From the NCBI GenBank assembly GCA_027487555.1, contig JAIYDI010000030.1, positions 1 to 33,660 on the forward strand: a stretch of DNA of 33,660 nt. The letters run 5' to 3'. This stretch comes from Hyphomicrobiales bacterium (lineage in GTDB: Bacteria; Pseudomonadota; Alphaproteobacteria; Rhizobiales; Devosiaceae). The notes below the pieces were generated by a model. That model saw only the letters and a program-made list of their open reading frames with translations. It did no database searches and was not told where the DNA came from. Each line of letters opens with the position of its first letter. Position 1 is the stretch's first letter. Position numbers and translations under genes: made by a program. Below are positions 16,498 to 26,471 of this stretch, piece by piece.

Positions 16498-17583
16498 TCA
16501 GATGACGACTAGCCGTTCACGCTCGGGGAGCGGTCTGAGCTTGGGTGCGGGGAGGGTCTGGTACCAGTAAGCGACCGATGCCACGTCATCCTGCATGTGG
16601 AGCCAGCGGCCGTTGTAGCCCCAGCCCAGTGCCTGGATGGTGACCTTGAGATCCTTCTCGAACCGGATCGGATCCATGACGTGCCAGCGGTACATGCCCA
16701 TGCGGAACTGCGTCTTGTAGTCGGAGGATGGCCTGATCACCTGATGAAAGCCGGCATAGGGCGTTGTGTATGTGACGTAGGCGTTGTCGTGCTTCGGCGT
16801 CGGGTCGAAGTTGTACGAGCCGCAGAAATAGTCCTCGAGGCCGGTGGTACAGACGGTCGGGTGCTCGTCCCCGTCCATAAAGAACTTCACCTCGCCCTCT
16901 CCCCACCAACCGTTGTTGTTGGTTCCCCACGCGAGATACATCCCGACGAAGTGTCCCGTACCCTCGATACCGTCGATGACCTCGTAGTCCTGCTTGTAGG
17001 GGATCGGATTGGTGCGGCGAAAGTGCGCATGAAAGTAGGCGACGTCGTCGGGAACATCCGTCAGCGTGTAGTTCACCTGATAGAACAGCGTCATCTGTTC
17101 TTCGCCGATATTGGTCAGCGTAATGCGGCAGTGCTTACGGAACGGCATTTCCCAGTAGCAGTTGAATGCGCTGCCGGGATTCACGCACACGGCTAGGGAA
17201 GTGACCTGAGCGAATTCGCCCCAGCCGGAGGCAAAGAAATCGCCGACCGGGCACTCGACCGAGGGGATGTCGGAACCGTCCCAGTAGATGCGTATGATGG
17301 ACAGTCGCCAATTGCCCGTGGGGGTCATCCAGATGTGCTGGATTGCGCCCGGACCATCGATGTTGGCGACCTCGAAGGTCTCATGCGGCTCGATCCGGAC
17401 GCAAGGCGAGATCTTCCAGCCGGGGCCGAGATCCCCTGCCGCTGAGGCGGTGACGCCCTCGGTCGCCATCGCACCTTTGCCCTTTTCTCCCTTGAAGTTT
17501 TCCGCGCTGATGGAGCGCGTTTGTGCCTTGGACAGCCGGGAGAGGTTGCCCATGTGCATACCAAGGCCATTGAAGCTAGACAT
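16498..17583 (-). CDS. Second GH172 (DUF2961) glycosidase
   Basis: A 361-residue DUF2961 protein, shorter than the copy at 11,000. The start at 17,583 (MSSFNGLGMHMGNL) follows AAGGATAAGGA and is ten bases after the OppF stop. Landmarks are NIDGPGAIQHIWMT (74-86), YWDGSDIPSVECPVGDFF (100-117), NCYWEMPFRKHCRITL, WWGEGEVKFFMDGD (226-239) and TTGLEDYFCGSYNFD. Glu229 and Glu250 are the likely catalytic pair; their 21-residue spacing equals that of Glu270/Glu291 reported, to my recollection, for the Bifidobacterium dentium alpha-fructofuranosidase. No signal peptide. It ends the Opp-type operon, so it probably acts on what that importer brings in. Divergence from the first copy suggests a different linkage or substrate. 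Confidence 0.85.
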   Translation of the reverse strand: MSSFNGLGMHMGNLSRLSKAQTRSISAENFKGEKGKGAMATEGVTASAAGDLGPGWKISPCVRIEPHETFEVANIDGPGAIQHIWMTPTGNWRLSIIRIYWDGSDIPSVECPVGDFFASGWGEFAQVTSLAVCVNPGSAFNCYWEMPFRKHCRITLTNIGEEQMTLFYQVNYTLTDVPDDVAYFHAHFRRTNPIPYKQDYEVIDGIEGTGHFVGMYLAWGTNNNGWWGEGEVKFFMDGDEHPTVCTTGLEDYFCGSYNFDPTPKHDNAYVTYTTPYAGFHQVIRPSSDYKTQFRMGMYRWHVMDPIRFEKDLKVTIQALGWGYNGRWLHMQDDVASVAYWYQTLPAPKLRPLPERERLVVI

Positions 17584-17593
17584 CGATAATTCC

Positions 17594-18605
17594 TTATCCT
17601 TCGTGAACTTGCATTTTGAGGGGAGCCGACTCGTGACCTGTGTCACCCGGTGGGGCGTAAAGGTGGCAAGCGACGTGTCGGCCCGGGTCGGTCTCCATGA
17701 GGCGCGGCTGCGTCGCACAGATCGGCATCCGATGAGGGCATCGGTCCACGAATACGCAGGCCCGGCGGTCGCTGGTGCCGATCTCCCCTTTGACCCCGGA
17801 CAAAGCGGGCCACGGGTTCTCGGGATCGGGGCGTGGGATCGAGCTCATCAGCAACTGGGTGTAGGGATGCTTCGGGCTCCCGATCACATCGCTGGCGGCA
17901 CCGACTTCGACTGCCCGACCGCGGTATAGAACAAACAGCCGATCACTGACCTGTCTCGCGGTGGCCAGGTCGTGGGTGATGTAGATGATCGAAATGCCGT
18001 GCTCATCTCTGAGGGCGGCCAGGTTGGTCAATACGTTGGCCCGCAAAGACGCGTCGATCATGGAGACCGGCTCGTCCGCCACGATCAGCTTGGGACGCAG
18101 CATCAGCGCTCGTGCGACCACGATCCTTTGTCGTTGCCCACCGCTCAGTTGATGAGGATAGCGCCCGAACACCTGATCGGGCTTAAGGCCAACCTGGCGC
18201 AGGGCGCTGGTCATCAGTTCGAGCTGCGTCGCTCGGTCACGCGCAATGCCGAAGGCCTCGAGAGGCCCCCGCAATAGGTGGTCGACCGGGTAGAATGGAT
18301 TGAAAACCGAGAACGGGTCCTGAAAGACCGCTTGTACGGCGCGCCGGAAGGACTTCGTCCGTGCAGCGCCCGAGTGCCAGACGTCAGCGCCCTCGAAGGC
18401 AACACTCCCGGCCGTGGGCTGAAGTAGGCCGAGAACGACGCGGCCAAGGGTCGTCTTTCCGCTGCCGCTTTCGCCGGCGACCGCTACAATTTCGGGGCGG
18501 TTCGACGCGATCGAGAGGTTGAGGTTCTCGAGCGCGACAAACGGCGCCTTGCTGCCGATGCCGCCTCCGAACGCCACCGACACATCCTTGAGATCGAGGA
18601 GCAGT

Positions 18606-18616
<11 letters not shown>
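17594..18616 (-). CDS. Oligopeptide/oligosaccharide ABC transporter ATPase (OppF type)
   Basis: A 340-residue ATPase. Walker A is GESGSGKTT, the signature LSGGQRQRIVVARA, Walker B LIVADEPVSMIDASL, and the H-loop YITHDLATARQ. The C-terminal oligopeptide/dipeptide extension (HPYTQLLMSSIPRPDPENPW, with cysteines in CVFVDRCPHRMPICA) identifies the Opp/Dpp class. The usual DEPTSALD motif reads DEPVSMID here, a known variant. The ATG overlaps the OppD stop by 11 bases. It should pair with that OppD and with the two permeases upstream; GH172 follows directly. Confidence 0.92.
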
Positions 18617-19579
<963 letters not shown>

Positions 19580-19583
<4 letters not shown>

Positions 19584-20452
19584 TTGCTGGTCCTCAGACG
19601 GGGATTGGCAACTTCGTCCAGCGCGGCCGAAATGAGGAACAGAGCGACGAAAAGCATGACGAGGATGATGATCGGTGGGCCCCACCACCACCACATCCCC
19701 CGGCTGAAGGCGGAGTACAGCAGGGCCCAGTAGATGGTCATACCGAGCGTCGGGGTATTCTGAGGACCAAGGCCCAGCACCTCGAGACCGAGTCCAGCGA
19801 GGATCGCGCCGGAGACGGCCCCAACAAACGAGGCAAAGGCGATCGGCAACATGTTGGGGAGGATTTCCCGGAAGATGACCCTGAAATTGCTGAAACCGGA
19901 GAGCCTCGCCATCTGAACGTAGCTTTGCTCGCGCAGCGTCAGGACCTGCGAACGGATCACCCGTGCGGCAAACATCCAAGACAAGGAGGCGATGATGATC
20001 GCCATCATCTCGATGTTGACCGCCCGGACGGAGGCAGCCACGACCAGCAGGATGGCGAGCGGCGGGATGGTGAGCATCGTGTCGGTAATGGCGCTGATCA
20101 CTCGATCGGCCCAACCGCCGAAATAGCCGGCGACCAGTCCTAGCGTCACGCCAATCAGAACGCCAATGAGGCCGGCAAGCACCCCCATGCGCAGGGTTTG
20201 CGGTGTCGCTGCCACGAAAACTGCCAGGAGCTCCCGGCCCCCACTGTCGGTGCCCAAGAGGTGCTCGGCGGATGGCGCCTGGTTGGTTCGAACCGAGATC
20301 GGCTCGGCCAGCCGCACATCGATAAACAGCGGCCCCAGAAGGCCAATGAGCACCAAAAGCAGCAGCAGGATGAGGCCCGCCAGCATCTTTGGGTTGGCAA
20401 TGACGAAGCGGGTGGACGTGGCGAGATGTCTGGCGAGCGAGTTCAATTGCAC
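19580..20452 (-). CDS. ABC transporter permease (OppC/DppC type)
   Basis: A 290-residue permease with an N-terminal cytoplasmic segment and first helix MLAGLILLLLLVLIGLLGPLF. The OppC N-terminal signature is followed by HLLGTDSGGRELLAVFVAA, typical of this subunit. The coupling loop is EQSYVQMARLSGFSNFRVIF then EILPNMLP. The start is GTG at 20,452, only three bases after the OppB stop. It pairs with OppB to form the channel of the second importer. Confidence 0.92.
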
Positions 20453-20455
20453 GAC

Positions 20456-21448
20456 CTACCGGCGCTGGATGCGAGGATCGAGGAGGGGGTAGATGAGGTC
20501 CAGGATCAGGACCGACAGCGCCACGGTCAGCACCAGAAAGAAGGCAACCCCCTGGATGAGGAAGTAGTCCGAGCTGCGTAGCGCGTTGTAGAGCAGGTAG
20601 CCGATGCCGGGGTAGTTGAAGGCCACTTCAACGAGAACGGAACCGGATGCGGCGGTCCCCAATGCAATGGCCAGGGAGGTCACCTGTGGCAACATCGCGT
20701 TGCGCACTGCATAGGCGAAGAAGATCCTGCCCTTCGGTAGGCCCTTGGCTTCGGCCAAGGTCAGATAGTCCTCGCCCAGTACGTTGATCATGGCGCCGCG
20801 CATGCCCAGCGCCCAGAATCCGACACCTGCAAGAACGATCGACAGGGCGGGCAGGAAGGCGTGGTAGGCTAGGTCCCAAAGCGTGGAGGGATCGAAGCGC
20901 TGAGGAATCTGGCTATAGGCGCCACCTAAGGGGAACCAGCCCGTCCAGATCGCTAGAAGATAAAGAATGATCAGCGCCAACAGGTAGTAGGGGATCGCCG
21001 AGAGCACCATCAGCGCGGGCGAGAGGGATTTGAGGAAGCGAGGCGAGCCGGGCCAGGCAATCAGAGCGCCGAGCAGACTGCCAAGGCCGAAGGAAATCAC
21101 AGTGGCCACTGCGAGGAGGCCAATTGTCCAGGGCAGGGCGCTGACGATGGCGCTTTCGACCTTCTGCGGAAAGTACGAGATGGAACTGCCCAGATCGAAG
21201 CGCGCGGTATTGAGCAGATACCGGCCATACTGCAGGAGGATTGGTTCATCGAGACCGAAGCGGGCGCGATAGGCGGCGACGATGTCCTGCGAGCCCTCGA
21301 CTTGCTGGCCGCGCGACAGCAGTTGCTCAAGGACGGCAGCGGTGGGGTCGCCTGGCGCCAGCCGTGGCACGATGAAATTGACGGTGATCGCTAGCAGCAC
21401 CACGGCCACGAACATGGCCAGCCGCTTCAGCAGATAGCTCCAGGTCAT
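20456..21448 (-). CDS. ABC transporter permease (OppB/DppB type)
   Basis: A 330-residue permease beginning MTWSYLLKRLAMFVAVVLL, with the FIVPRLAPGDP motif of OppB N-termini. The coupling loop reads GEDYLTLAEAKGLPKGRIFF and is followed by the domain with YPGIGYLLYNAL. An upstream extension to 21,496 is rejected, because GGAGACCGAG directly precedes the ATG at 21,448. It is encoded 55 bases after the binding protein and forms the channel with the OppC-type subunit. Confidence 0.92.
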   Translation of the reverse strand: MTWSYLLKRLAMFVAVVLLAITVNFIVPRLAPGDPTAAVLEQLLSRGQQVEGSQDIVAAYRARFGLDEPILLQYGRYLLNTARFDLGSSISYFPQKVESAIVSALPWTIGLLAVATVISFGLGSLLGALIAWPGSPRFLKSLSPALMVLSAIPYYLLALIILYLLAIWTGWFPLGGAYSQIPQRFDPSTLWDLAYHAFLPALSIVLAGVGFWALGMRGAMINVLGEDYLTLAEAKGLPKGRIFFAYAVRNAMLPQVTSLAIALGTAASGSVLVEVAFNYPGIGYLLYNALRSSDYFLIQGVAFFLVLTVALSVLILDLIYPLLDPRIQRR

Positions 21449-21503
21449 CTCGGTCTCCGGTCGGGGGATGTGCGCCGCTCTCGAGGAGCGGCGCACTCGA
21501 GCC

Positions 21504-23255
21504 TTATTGCTGTGAGGCCTTCTTGACCTCAGCCACGATCAGGAGGTCCGTCGCCCACCAGAAGCCGGGATGAACATAGTTGTTCTCCGCGGTGGGAAAG
21601 TTGCCCCAGTAATGCGTGTTGAAGCTCGTCAGCAGCGCAGCCTGCACCAGCGGAACCGCCGGAAGGTCCTTGAGCCAGATGGCGAGTGCATCGTGGAACA
21701 GGGTCTGCATCGCCGGATCGTCGGCGGCCGTCACGGCCATCTTCTCGACGATCGCGTCGTAGTCAGCGTTCTTCCAGCGCGTCCGAGCACCTGTCGCCAG
21801 CGTCCCGATCGGGGTGGCATGGCGGCTATGGTAGAGATCGAGCGTGGCGTACGGATCGGAAATGCCGCCGCAAGACACGTCGAGCCAGGCGTCGGCGCGA
21901 CCATTCGACAGCGCATCATTGAAGGCAGCGATGTCGTTCAGCTGGAAGTTGGCATCGAAGCCGGCGCGGCGCAGCAACTGCGTCACGACCGGGGCCATCC
22001 GCACCTGATCGGCCTCGCCCTGACGAATAACAACGTCGATGGTCACCGGCTTGCCTGAGCTGTCCGCCCAGAACTCACCATTCTTGGTGAAGCCTGCCTC
22101 TTGCATGATCTGGGCCGACTTTTCGACGTTGTACTCGAGTGTCGGGTACTGCTCGAACAGATCGGCGGCACCATCCATATAGGGCTTGAACGGCGGGTAG
22201 TCGGGCGTCATCCACTTGGCGGGAACGGTCAGGTTTTCCCACGCGATGTCGACGATTGCATCGCGGTTGATCGCCTCGCTGATAGCCCAGCGCACCTGCG
22301 GATTGTCGAAGGGCGCTGCGGTCGTATTGAACGACATGTAGCGCGGACATGGATCGAGATAGGCGTACGGTGCTTCCTTGAACCACGAAGTGACGGCAGG
22401 ATTGGTGCGAACGACGTTCTCGAAGTTGTCGCGGCCGAGCACCCACAGGCTGTCGAGCTCATTGTTGGTCGCCATGGCGGCACGACGTTCCTCGCTGCCC
22501 GCGGTGCGGAACAGCACTTCGAGCGGTTCGGGTAGGGCGTGGAACCCAGACTTGGCACCCCACCAGTCATCCCGGCGTTTCCACACCGTCTCGGTCGTGG
22601 TTGAACTTGCGAGCCCGTACGGTGAGGTAGAGACGGGCCATCCCTTGGCAACGTCATAGTTCGAGAAGGTCAGCGGGTCCTGCGTCTCCCAGATGTGCTT
22701 GGGGACGATCATCGTCGTGCCATAGATGCGCACGCCGAAGGTATCGAGCATGAACCGCGGATTGGCCGACGTGAGCTTGATCTTGACGGTCTGGGGATCC
22801 ACGGCTTCGACGCTGGCGATCCAGGTCTTGGCGTTGACCGACCAGCCGCCGAGCGAGGGGGCGTTATCCTTCAACGTGGTGAGCGTATAGACAACGTCCT
22901 CGGAGGTGAACGGCACCCCGTCGCTCCAGGCCACGCCCTGGCGCAGCTTTATCGTGATCTCGTCGAAGGTCGGATTGAACTCGTAGCTCTCGGCCTGCCA
23001 GGGCACCATTTCCCCGGTTTCGTAGTTGTAGTAGAATAGCGACTCGAGGCCGACCTGCTGCAGACCCGCATGCAGCAGGGTGCTCGGCAGGAACGGATTG
23101 TAGTTCTCGGGCGTCGTCACCCGCTCGCTGATGTTCTCGAAGATGAGCTGATCTTCGCGAGCCACTGACTGAGCGAAGCTGGTTGTGGCAGTGCTGGCCA
23201 AGGCGATAGCAAGCATCATGCCCAGAGCGCCGAAGCGCCGGGTTGTAAGTCTCAC
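21504..23255 (-). CDS. ABC transporter substrate-binding protein (family 5, Opp/Dpp type)
   Basis: A 583-residue binding protein starting with GTG at 23,255 after GGGAGG. The signal peptide contains RRFGALGMMLAIALAS and likely ends after TSFA (residue 28). Family 5 features include ESYEFNPTFDEITIKLRQGV, WSDGVPFTSEDVVYTL and FNTTAAPFDNPQVRWAISEA. At 583 residues it is longer than typical dipeptide-binding proteins and close to members that bind oligosaccharides. Operon context (GH172, LacI) favours a carbohydrate over a peptide ligand, but this is inference. It lies 67 bases after the LacI gene and heads the transporter genes. Confidence 0.9.
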   Translation of the reverse strand: MRLTTRRFGALGMMLAIALASTATTSFAQSVAREDQLIFENISERVTTPENYNPFLPSTLLHAGLQQVGLESLFYYNYETGEMVPWQAESYEFNPTFDEITIKLRQGVAWSDGVPFTSEDVVYTLTTLKDNAPSLGGWSVNAKTWIASVEAVDPQTVKIKLTSANPRFMLDTFGVRIYGTTMIVPKHIWETQDPLTFSNYDVAKGWPVSTSPYGLASSTTTETVWKRRDDWWGAKSGFHALPEPLEVLFRTAGSEERRAAMATNNELDSLWVLGRDNFENVVRTNPAVTSWFKEAPYAYLDPCPRYMSFNTTAAPFDNPQVRWAISEAINRDAIVDIAWENLTVPAKWMTPDYPPFKPYMDGAADLFEQYPTLEYNVEKSAQIMQEAGFTKNGEFWADSSGKPVTIDVVIRQGEADQVRMAPVVTQLLRRAGFDANFQLNDIAAFNDALSNGRADAWLDVSCGGISDPYATLDLYHSRHATPIGTLATGARTRWKNADYDAIVEKMAVTAADDPAMQTLFHDALAIWLKDLPAVPLVQAALLTSFNTHYWGNFPTAENNYVHPGFWWATDLLIVAEVKKASQQ

Positions 23256-23321
23256 GGGTTCCTCCCTAGGAATTGTTGGTTTGTTAGTCAGGCACTGTTG
23301 CTGCTCGGCGGCGGCTCCCCC

Positions 23322-24326
23322 TTAAGCGGTTTCATGAATCTCAAGCCGAGCGGGCAGCACAATGCGGCGTGGCGGGCCGCTGTAGCTGCCGCCCATGCGC
23401 TCCTGCAGCAGCGCAAGCGCGCGACGGCCAAGTTCGGCCGGCTCGACCCCGATGGTAGTGAGCCGCGGACGGATGTCGCGCATCTCCTCGTAAATGTCGT
23501 AGGAGGCCAGCGCGATGTCACGCGGCACCACGACACCCTGGTCGGCGAACTCCGCAAGGCCGCCCTGCGCCATTCGCGAGCTGGCAAAGAAGATGGCCGA
23601 GGGCAGATTGTCGGCGTGGGTCTTTAGAAGCCAGCGGACGGCTTCGTGGCCTGACGGCCCCAGGAACGAACCCTCGTAGCGCAAGCTGTCATCGATGCCG
23701 ATGCCATGATCAACGAGGGCCCGCTCGAAACCTGCCTGGCGCAGCATCGACATGTTGAAAAAGGACGGGCCGGTCACGTGGGCGATACGGCGGTGCCCCT
23801 TGGCGATGAGATAGGTTGCCATTTGGTGGGCGCTGGCGAAGCCATCCTGTTCGATACTGTCGACAGCGTGGTTCGGGAGATTGCCCACGAACACTGTCGG
23901 CACCTTGATGTCCAACAGCTCGTGTTGGATGCGATGCAGGGCGGCGTCAGCGACGATCAGCCCGTCAAGGCCCTTGCGTTGGACCTGCCGAAGGTACTCG
24001 AGCCCGTGGTCTTCCGAGTGTCCCCCGGGCACGTCCGTATTGTAGATGATGGTGTCGACGTCCGTGTCGGACAGCGCCGTCTGCACCGAGCGCACAAGCT
24101 CCGTGTAGTAGGGGCTGCAGATGTCGGGAATCATCAGCGCGATCATATTGGTCTTGCCGGTCCGCAGGCTCTGCGCCCGCCGGTTCGGAACGTAACCAAG
24201 CTCGTCAATTGCGCGTTCAACCCGTTCGCGCAGCACCAAGGAAACCCGGTCCCGGTGATTGATCACGTGGGAAACCGTGGTGAGCGAAACGCCTGCCAGC
24301 TTGGCAACTTCTTGGATCTTGACCAT
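23322..24326 (-). CDS. LacI-family transcriptional regulator
   Basis: A 334-residue LacI protein: VKIQEVAKLAGVSLTTVSHV (helix-turn-helix), hinge ELGYVPNRRAQSLRTGKTN, and an effector domain with GLDGLIVADAALHR, GHRRIAHVTGPSFF and IALASYDIYEEM. It sits between an orphan OppD/OppF pair and the Opp-type operon on the same strand. Two perfect operators, GCAAAACGTTTTGC, lie directly upstream (24,345-24,382). They match the AAACGTTT-type sites bound by many LacI-family proteins with a V-S-x-T-T-V-S recognition helix. It probably represses itself and the downstream importer plus GH172. Confidence 0.92.
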   Translation of the reverse strand: MVKIQEVAKLAGVSLTTVSHVINHRDRVSLVLRERVERAIDELGYVPNRRAQSLRTGKTNMIALMIPDICSPYYTELVRSVQTALSDTDVDTIIYNTDVPGGHSEDHGLEYLRQVQRKGLDGLIVADAALHRIQHELLDIKVPTVFVGNLPNHAVDSIEQDGFASAHQMATYLIAKGHRRIAHVTGPSFFNMSMLRQAGFERALVDHGIGIDDSLRYEGSFLGPSGHEAVRWLLKTHADNLPSAIFFASSRMAQGGLAEFADQGVVVPRDIALASYDIYEEMRDIRPRLTTIGVEPAELGRRALALLQERMGGSYSGPPRRIVLPARLEIHETA

Positions 24327-24344
24327 TCACAACGAGTAGCAGTC

Positions 24345-24383
24345 GCAAAACGTTTTGCAAAGCCTTTTGCAAAACGTTTTGCA
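24345..24383. promoter_or_regulatory. Two perfect LacI-family operators (GCAAAACGTTTTGC)
   Basis: The 14-base palindrome GCAAAACGTTTTGC occurs at 24,345-24,358 and at 24,369-24,382; the second extends to the 16-base palindrome TGCAAAACGTTTTGCA. Centre-to-centre distance is 24 bases. They occupy the short gap between the OppF stop (24,384) and the LacI start (24,326), so they should control transcription of lacI and the genes behind it. The two copies could also pair with each other in RNA to form a long hairpin terminating the upstream OppD/OppF transcript. Confidence 0.85.
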
Positions 24384-25415
24384 CTAGACGCCCTGCAGGT
24401 TCAAATCCTCGGCGTAGTGGCAGGCCGCGAGCTGGCCTGGCCTCACTTCGCGAAGGGCAGGGACCTCAGCTGCGCAGCGGTCTGTGGCGTAGGGGCAGCG
24501 CGGGTGAAAATGGCACCCACTGGGCGGATTCGCCGGGTTGGCAGTCTCTCCGCGGAGCACTTTTCGAGCGCTTTTCCTGTCAGGATCGGGCTCGGGGATG
24601 GCCGACAGTAGCGCTTCGGTATACGGGTGCCGTGGTCGGCTAAACAGCTGCTCGGTCGAGGACAGCTCCACAAGCTTGCCCACATACATGACGGCAACGC
24701 GATGGGCGATGTGCCTGACCACCGCCAGATTATGGGCAATGAAAACGTACGACAGCCCAAGGTTGCCCTGCATATCCTGCAGAAGATTGAGCACCTGCGC
24801 TTGGATTGACACGTCGAGAGCAGAGACCGCCTCATCACAAACGATAAGGCGTGGATTACACACCAAGGACCGTGCGATACCGATCCGCTGGCGTTGTCCT
24901 CCGCTGAAGGCGTGCGGATAAAGCTGCATGTGGCGGTCCTGAAGACCCACCATCTCCAGGGCCGCCCTAGCCCGCTCAAGGGCGTCGGCTCCCCTTGCGA
25001 GCCTGTTGTAGATAATCGGCTCCATAACGATGTCCTGCACCGTCATACGCGGCTCGAGCGCTGAGTAGGGATCCTGAAAGACCATGTGCATGTTGGGGCG
25101 AACGGCCCGAAGCCGTCGGCCTTCGAGCTTGGTCAAATCCAGACTTGTTCCGTCCGCGAGCTTGAGCCAAACCTCCCCATCGGTGGCACGGTCGGCGCGC
25201 ACGATGACCCGCCCCAATGTCGTTTTGCCCGATCCAGACTCGCCGACCACGGCGAGCGTTTCCCCGGCCATCACGTCGAAGCTTACATCGTCAACGGCCC
25301 TCAGAGCGCTGGCGCTGCTTCGCCCCCCTAGCCCCTTCGATGACCCGAAGTACCTCTTGAGGTGCCGCACCTTGAGGATTGGCTCGCGACCCGTTCCGTC
25401 AGAACTGCCAGTCAT
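24384..25415 (-). CDS. ABC transporter ATPase (OppF/DppF type), orphan pair
   Basis: A 343-residue ATPase. It shows Walker A GESGSGKTT, signature FSGGQRQRIGIARS, Walker B LIVCDEAVSALDVSIQ and the H-loop IAHNLAVVRH. The Opp extension contains HPYTEALLSAIPEPDPDRK and CHFHPRCPYATDRC. The start overlaps the OppD stop by 17 bases (25,399-25,415). No permease or binding-protein genes accompany this pair upstream or downstream, where LacI and its own complete importer follow. It either serves distant permeases or is a remnant of a rearranged operon. Confidence 0.92.
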   Translation of the reverse strand: MTGSSDGTGREPILKVRHLKRYFGSSKGLGGRSSASALRAVDDVSFDVMAGETLAVVGESGSGKTTLGRVIVRADRATDGEVWLKLADGTSLDLTKLEGRRLRAVRPNMHMVFQDPYSALEPRMTVQDIVMEPIIYNRLARGADALERARAALEMVGLQDRHMQLYPHAFSGGQRQRIGIARSLVCNPRLIVCDEAVSALDVSIQAQVLNLLQDMQGNLGLSYVFIAHNLAVVRHIAHRVAVMYVGKLVELSSTEQLFSRPRHPYTEALLSAIPEPDPDRKSARKVLRGETANPANPPSGCHFHPRCPYATDRCAAEVPALREVRPGQLAACHYAEDLNLQGV

Positions 25416-26415
25416 TGGTGGCCTCCTGCTCCTGGCTGTAGAGGAAACAGCGAACCTCGCGGCCGGCCTGCGTCGTAAGAGCAGGAATAGCTCGATCGCA
25501 GGTGCCTGGCATGGCTTTGTCGCAACGCGAGAAGAACGGGCACTGCGCCGGCGGATTGAGCGCGCTTGGTACCGTTCCCTCGATCGCAGCCAGCCGCTCC
25601 TGCCGTTCGGCGAGACGCGGTACGGCCTGCAGCAGCTTCTGAGTGTAGGGATGCAGCGGATTGACGAAGATATCGCGTGTAGCGCCGACTTCCACCACCC
25701 GGCCCAGGTACATCACGTAAACCCGATCGACGTTCTCGGCGACGAGACCAAGATCATGGGTGATGTAGACCAGCGCCATATTGTTCTGCCGCTGGAGCTC
25801 TTTCATAAGGTCGAGAATCTGCGCCTGGATTGTCACATCGAGCGCTGTGGTCGGCTCGTCCGCGATGATGATCTTGGGGCTGCAGCTGATGGCCATCGCG
25901 ATCATGGCGCGTTGGCGCATGCCGCCTGACAGCTGATAGGTATATTCATCGTAGCGTTGAGCGGGGTTCGAAATTCCCACCCGACGCAGCAAATCGATCA
26001 CGTACTCGCGGTTCTCTTTGCGCGACATCCTGCTGTGCGCCGCGACCATCTCGCTGATCTGGAAGCCAACAGTATGGACCGGTGAAAATGCCGTCATCGG
26101 CTCCTGGAACACCATCGACATCTCGTTGCCGCGGATTTCTCGCAGCATCTCGGCGGACGGCGGGGCAGAGAAAATGTCGACCTGCGAGCCGTCCTTTCGG
26201 CGGAGCACGGCACTGCCGTCCACAATCTCTCCTGGTGGAACCACAAGGCGCAGCAGTGACCGGGCCATGACACTCTTGCCACAGCCGGACTCACCAATCA
26301 CCCCAACCGTTTCCGCTTCGCCGACAGTCAGATCGACGCCGTCGACGGCCTTGACGATACCTTCATCGACGAAGAAGTACGTCCTCAGGTTTTTGACTGT
26401 TAGGCTGCTGTTCAT
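25399..26415 (-). CDS. ABC transporter ATPase (OppD/DppD type), orphan pair
   Basis: A 338-residue ATPase starting [19 protein letters not shown] at 26,415. Walker A is GESGCGKSV, signature [14 protein letters not shown], Walker [17 protein letters not shown] and the H-loop [13 protein letters not shown]. The C-terminal extension has [14 protein letters not shown] and [15 protein letters not shown]. An alternative ATG at 26,469 would begin three bases after the preceding stop, without a ribosome site and with a 26-base palindrome inside the coding sequence; I prefer 26,415. It pairs with the OppF-type protein encoded next. Confidence 0.9.
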   Translation of the reverse strand: MNSSLTVKNLRTYFFVDEGIVKAVDGVDLTVGEAETVGVIGESGCGKSVMARSLLRLVVPPGEIVDGSAVLRRKDGSQVDIFSAPPSAEMLREIRGNEMSMVFQEPMTAFSPVHTVGFQISEMVAAHSRMSRKENREYVIDLLRRVGISNPAQRYDEYTYQLSGGMRQRAMIAMAISCSPKIIIADEPTTALDVTIQAQILDLMKELQRQNNMALVYITHDLGLVAENVDRVYVMYLGRVVEVGATRDIFVNPLHPYTQKLLQAVPRLAERQERLAAIEGTVPSALNPPAQCPFFSRCDKAMPGTCDRAIPALTTQAGREVRCFLYSQEQEATNDWQF

Positions 26416-26435
26416 GCGTCTCGCCTGCTGGAGAG

Positions 26436-26461
26436 GGATGGGAGCTCCGGAGCTCCCATCC
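26436..26461. repeat. 26-base perfect palindrome (hairpin) in the OppD leader
   Basis: A perfect inverted repeat with 13-base arms and no spacer: left arm GGATGGGAGCTCC, right arm its exact complement. In RNA it would fold into an about 11-base-pair stem with a CCGG loop. It lies between the stop of the GH32-type fragment (26,472) and the preferred OppD start (26,415). No T-run follows, so it may be an RNA-stabilising or attenuating hairpin, or a protein-binding site. Confidence 0.7.
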
Positions 26462-26471
26462 GAGGTCATGC

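Noticed and set aside
19584..20114. Upstream extension of the OppD-type gene
   Set aside because: It would cover most of the OppC gene in another frame; the ATGA overlap at 19,583 is the standard coupled start.
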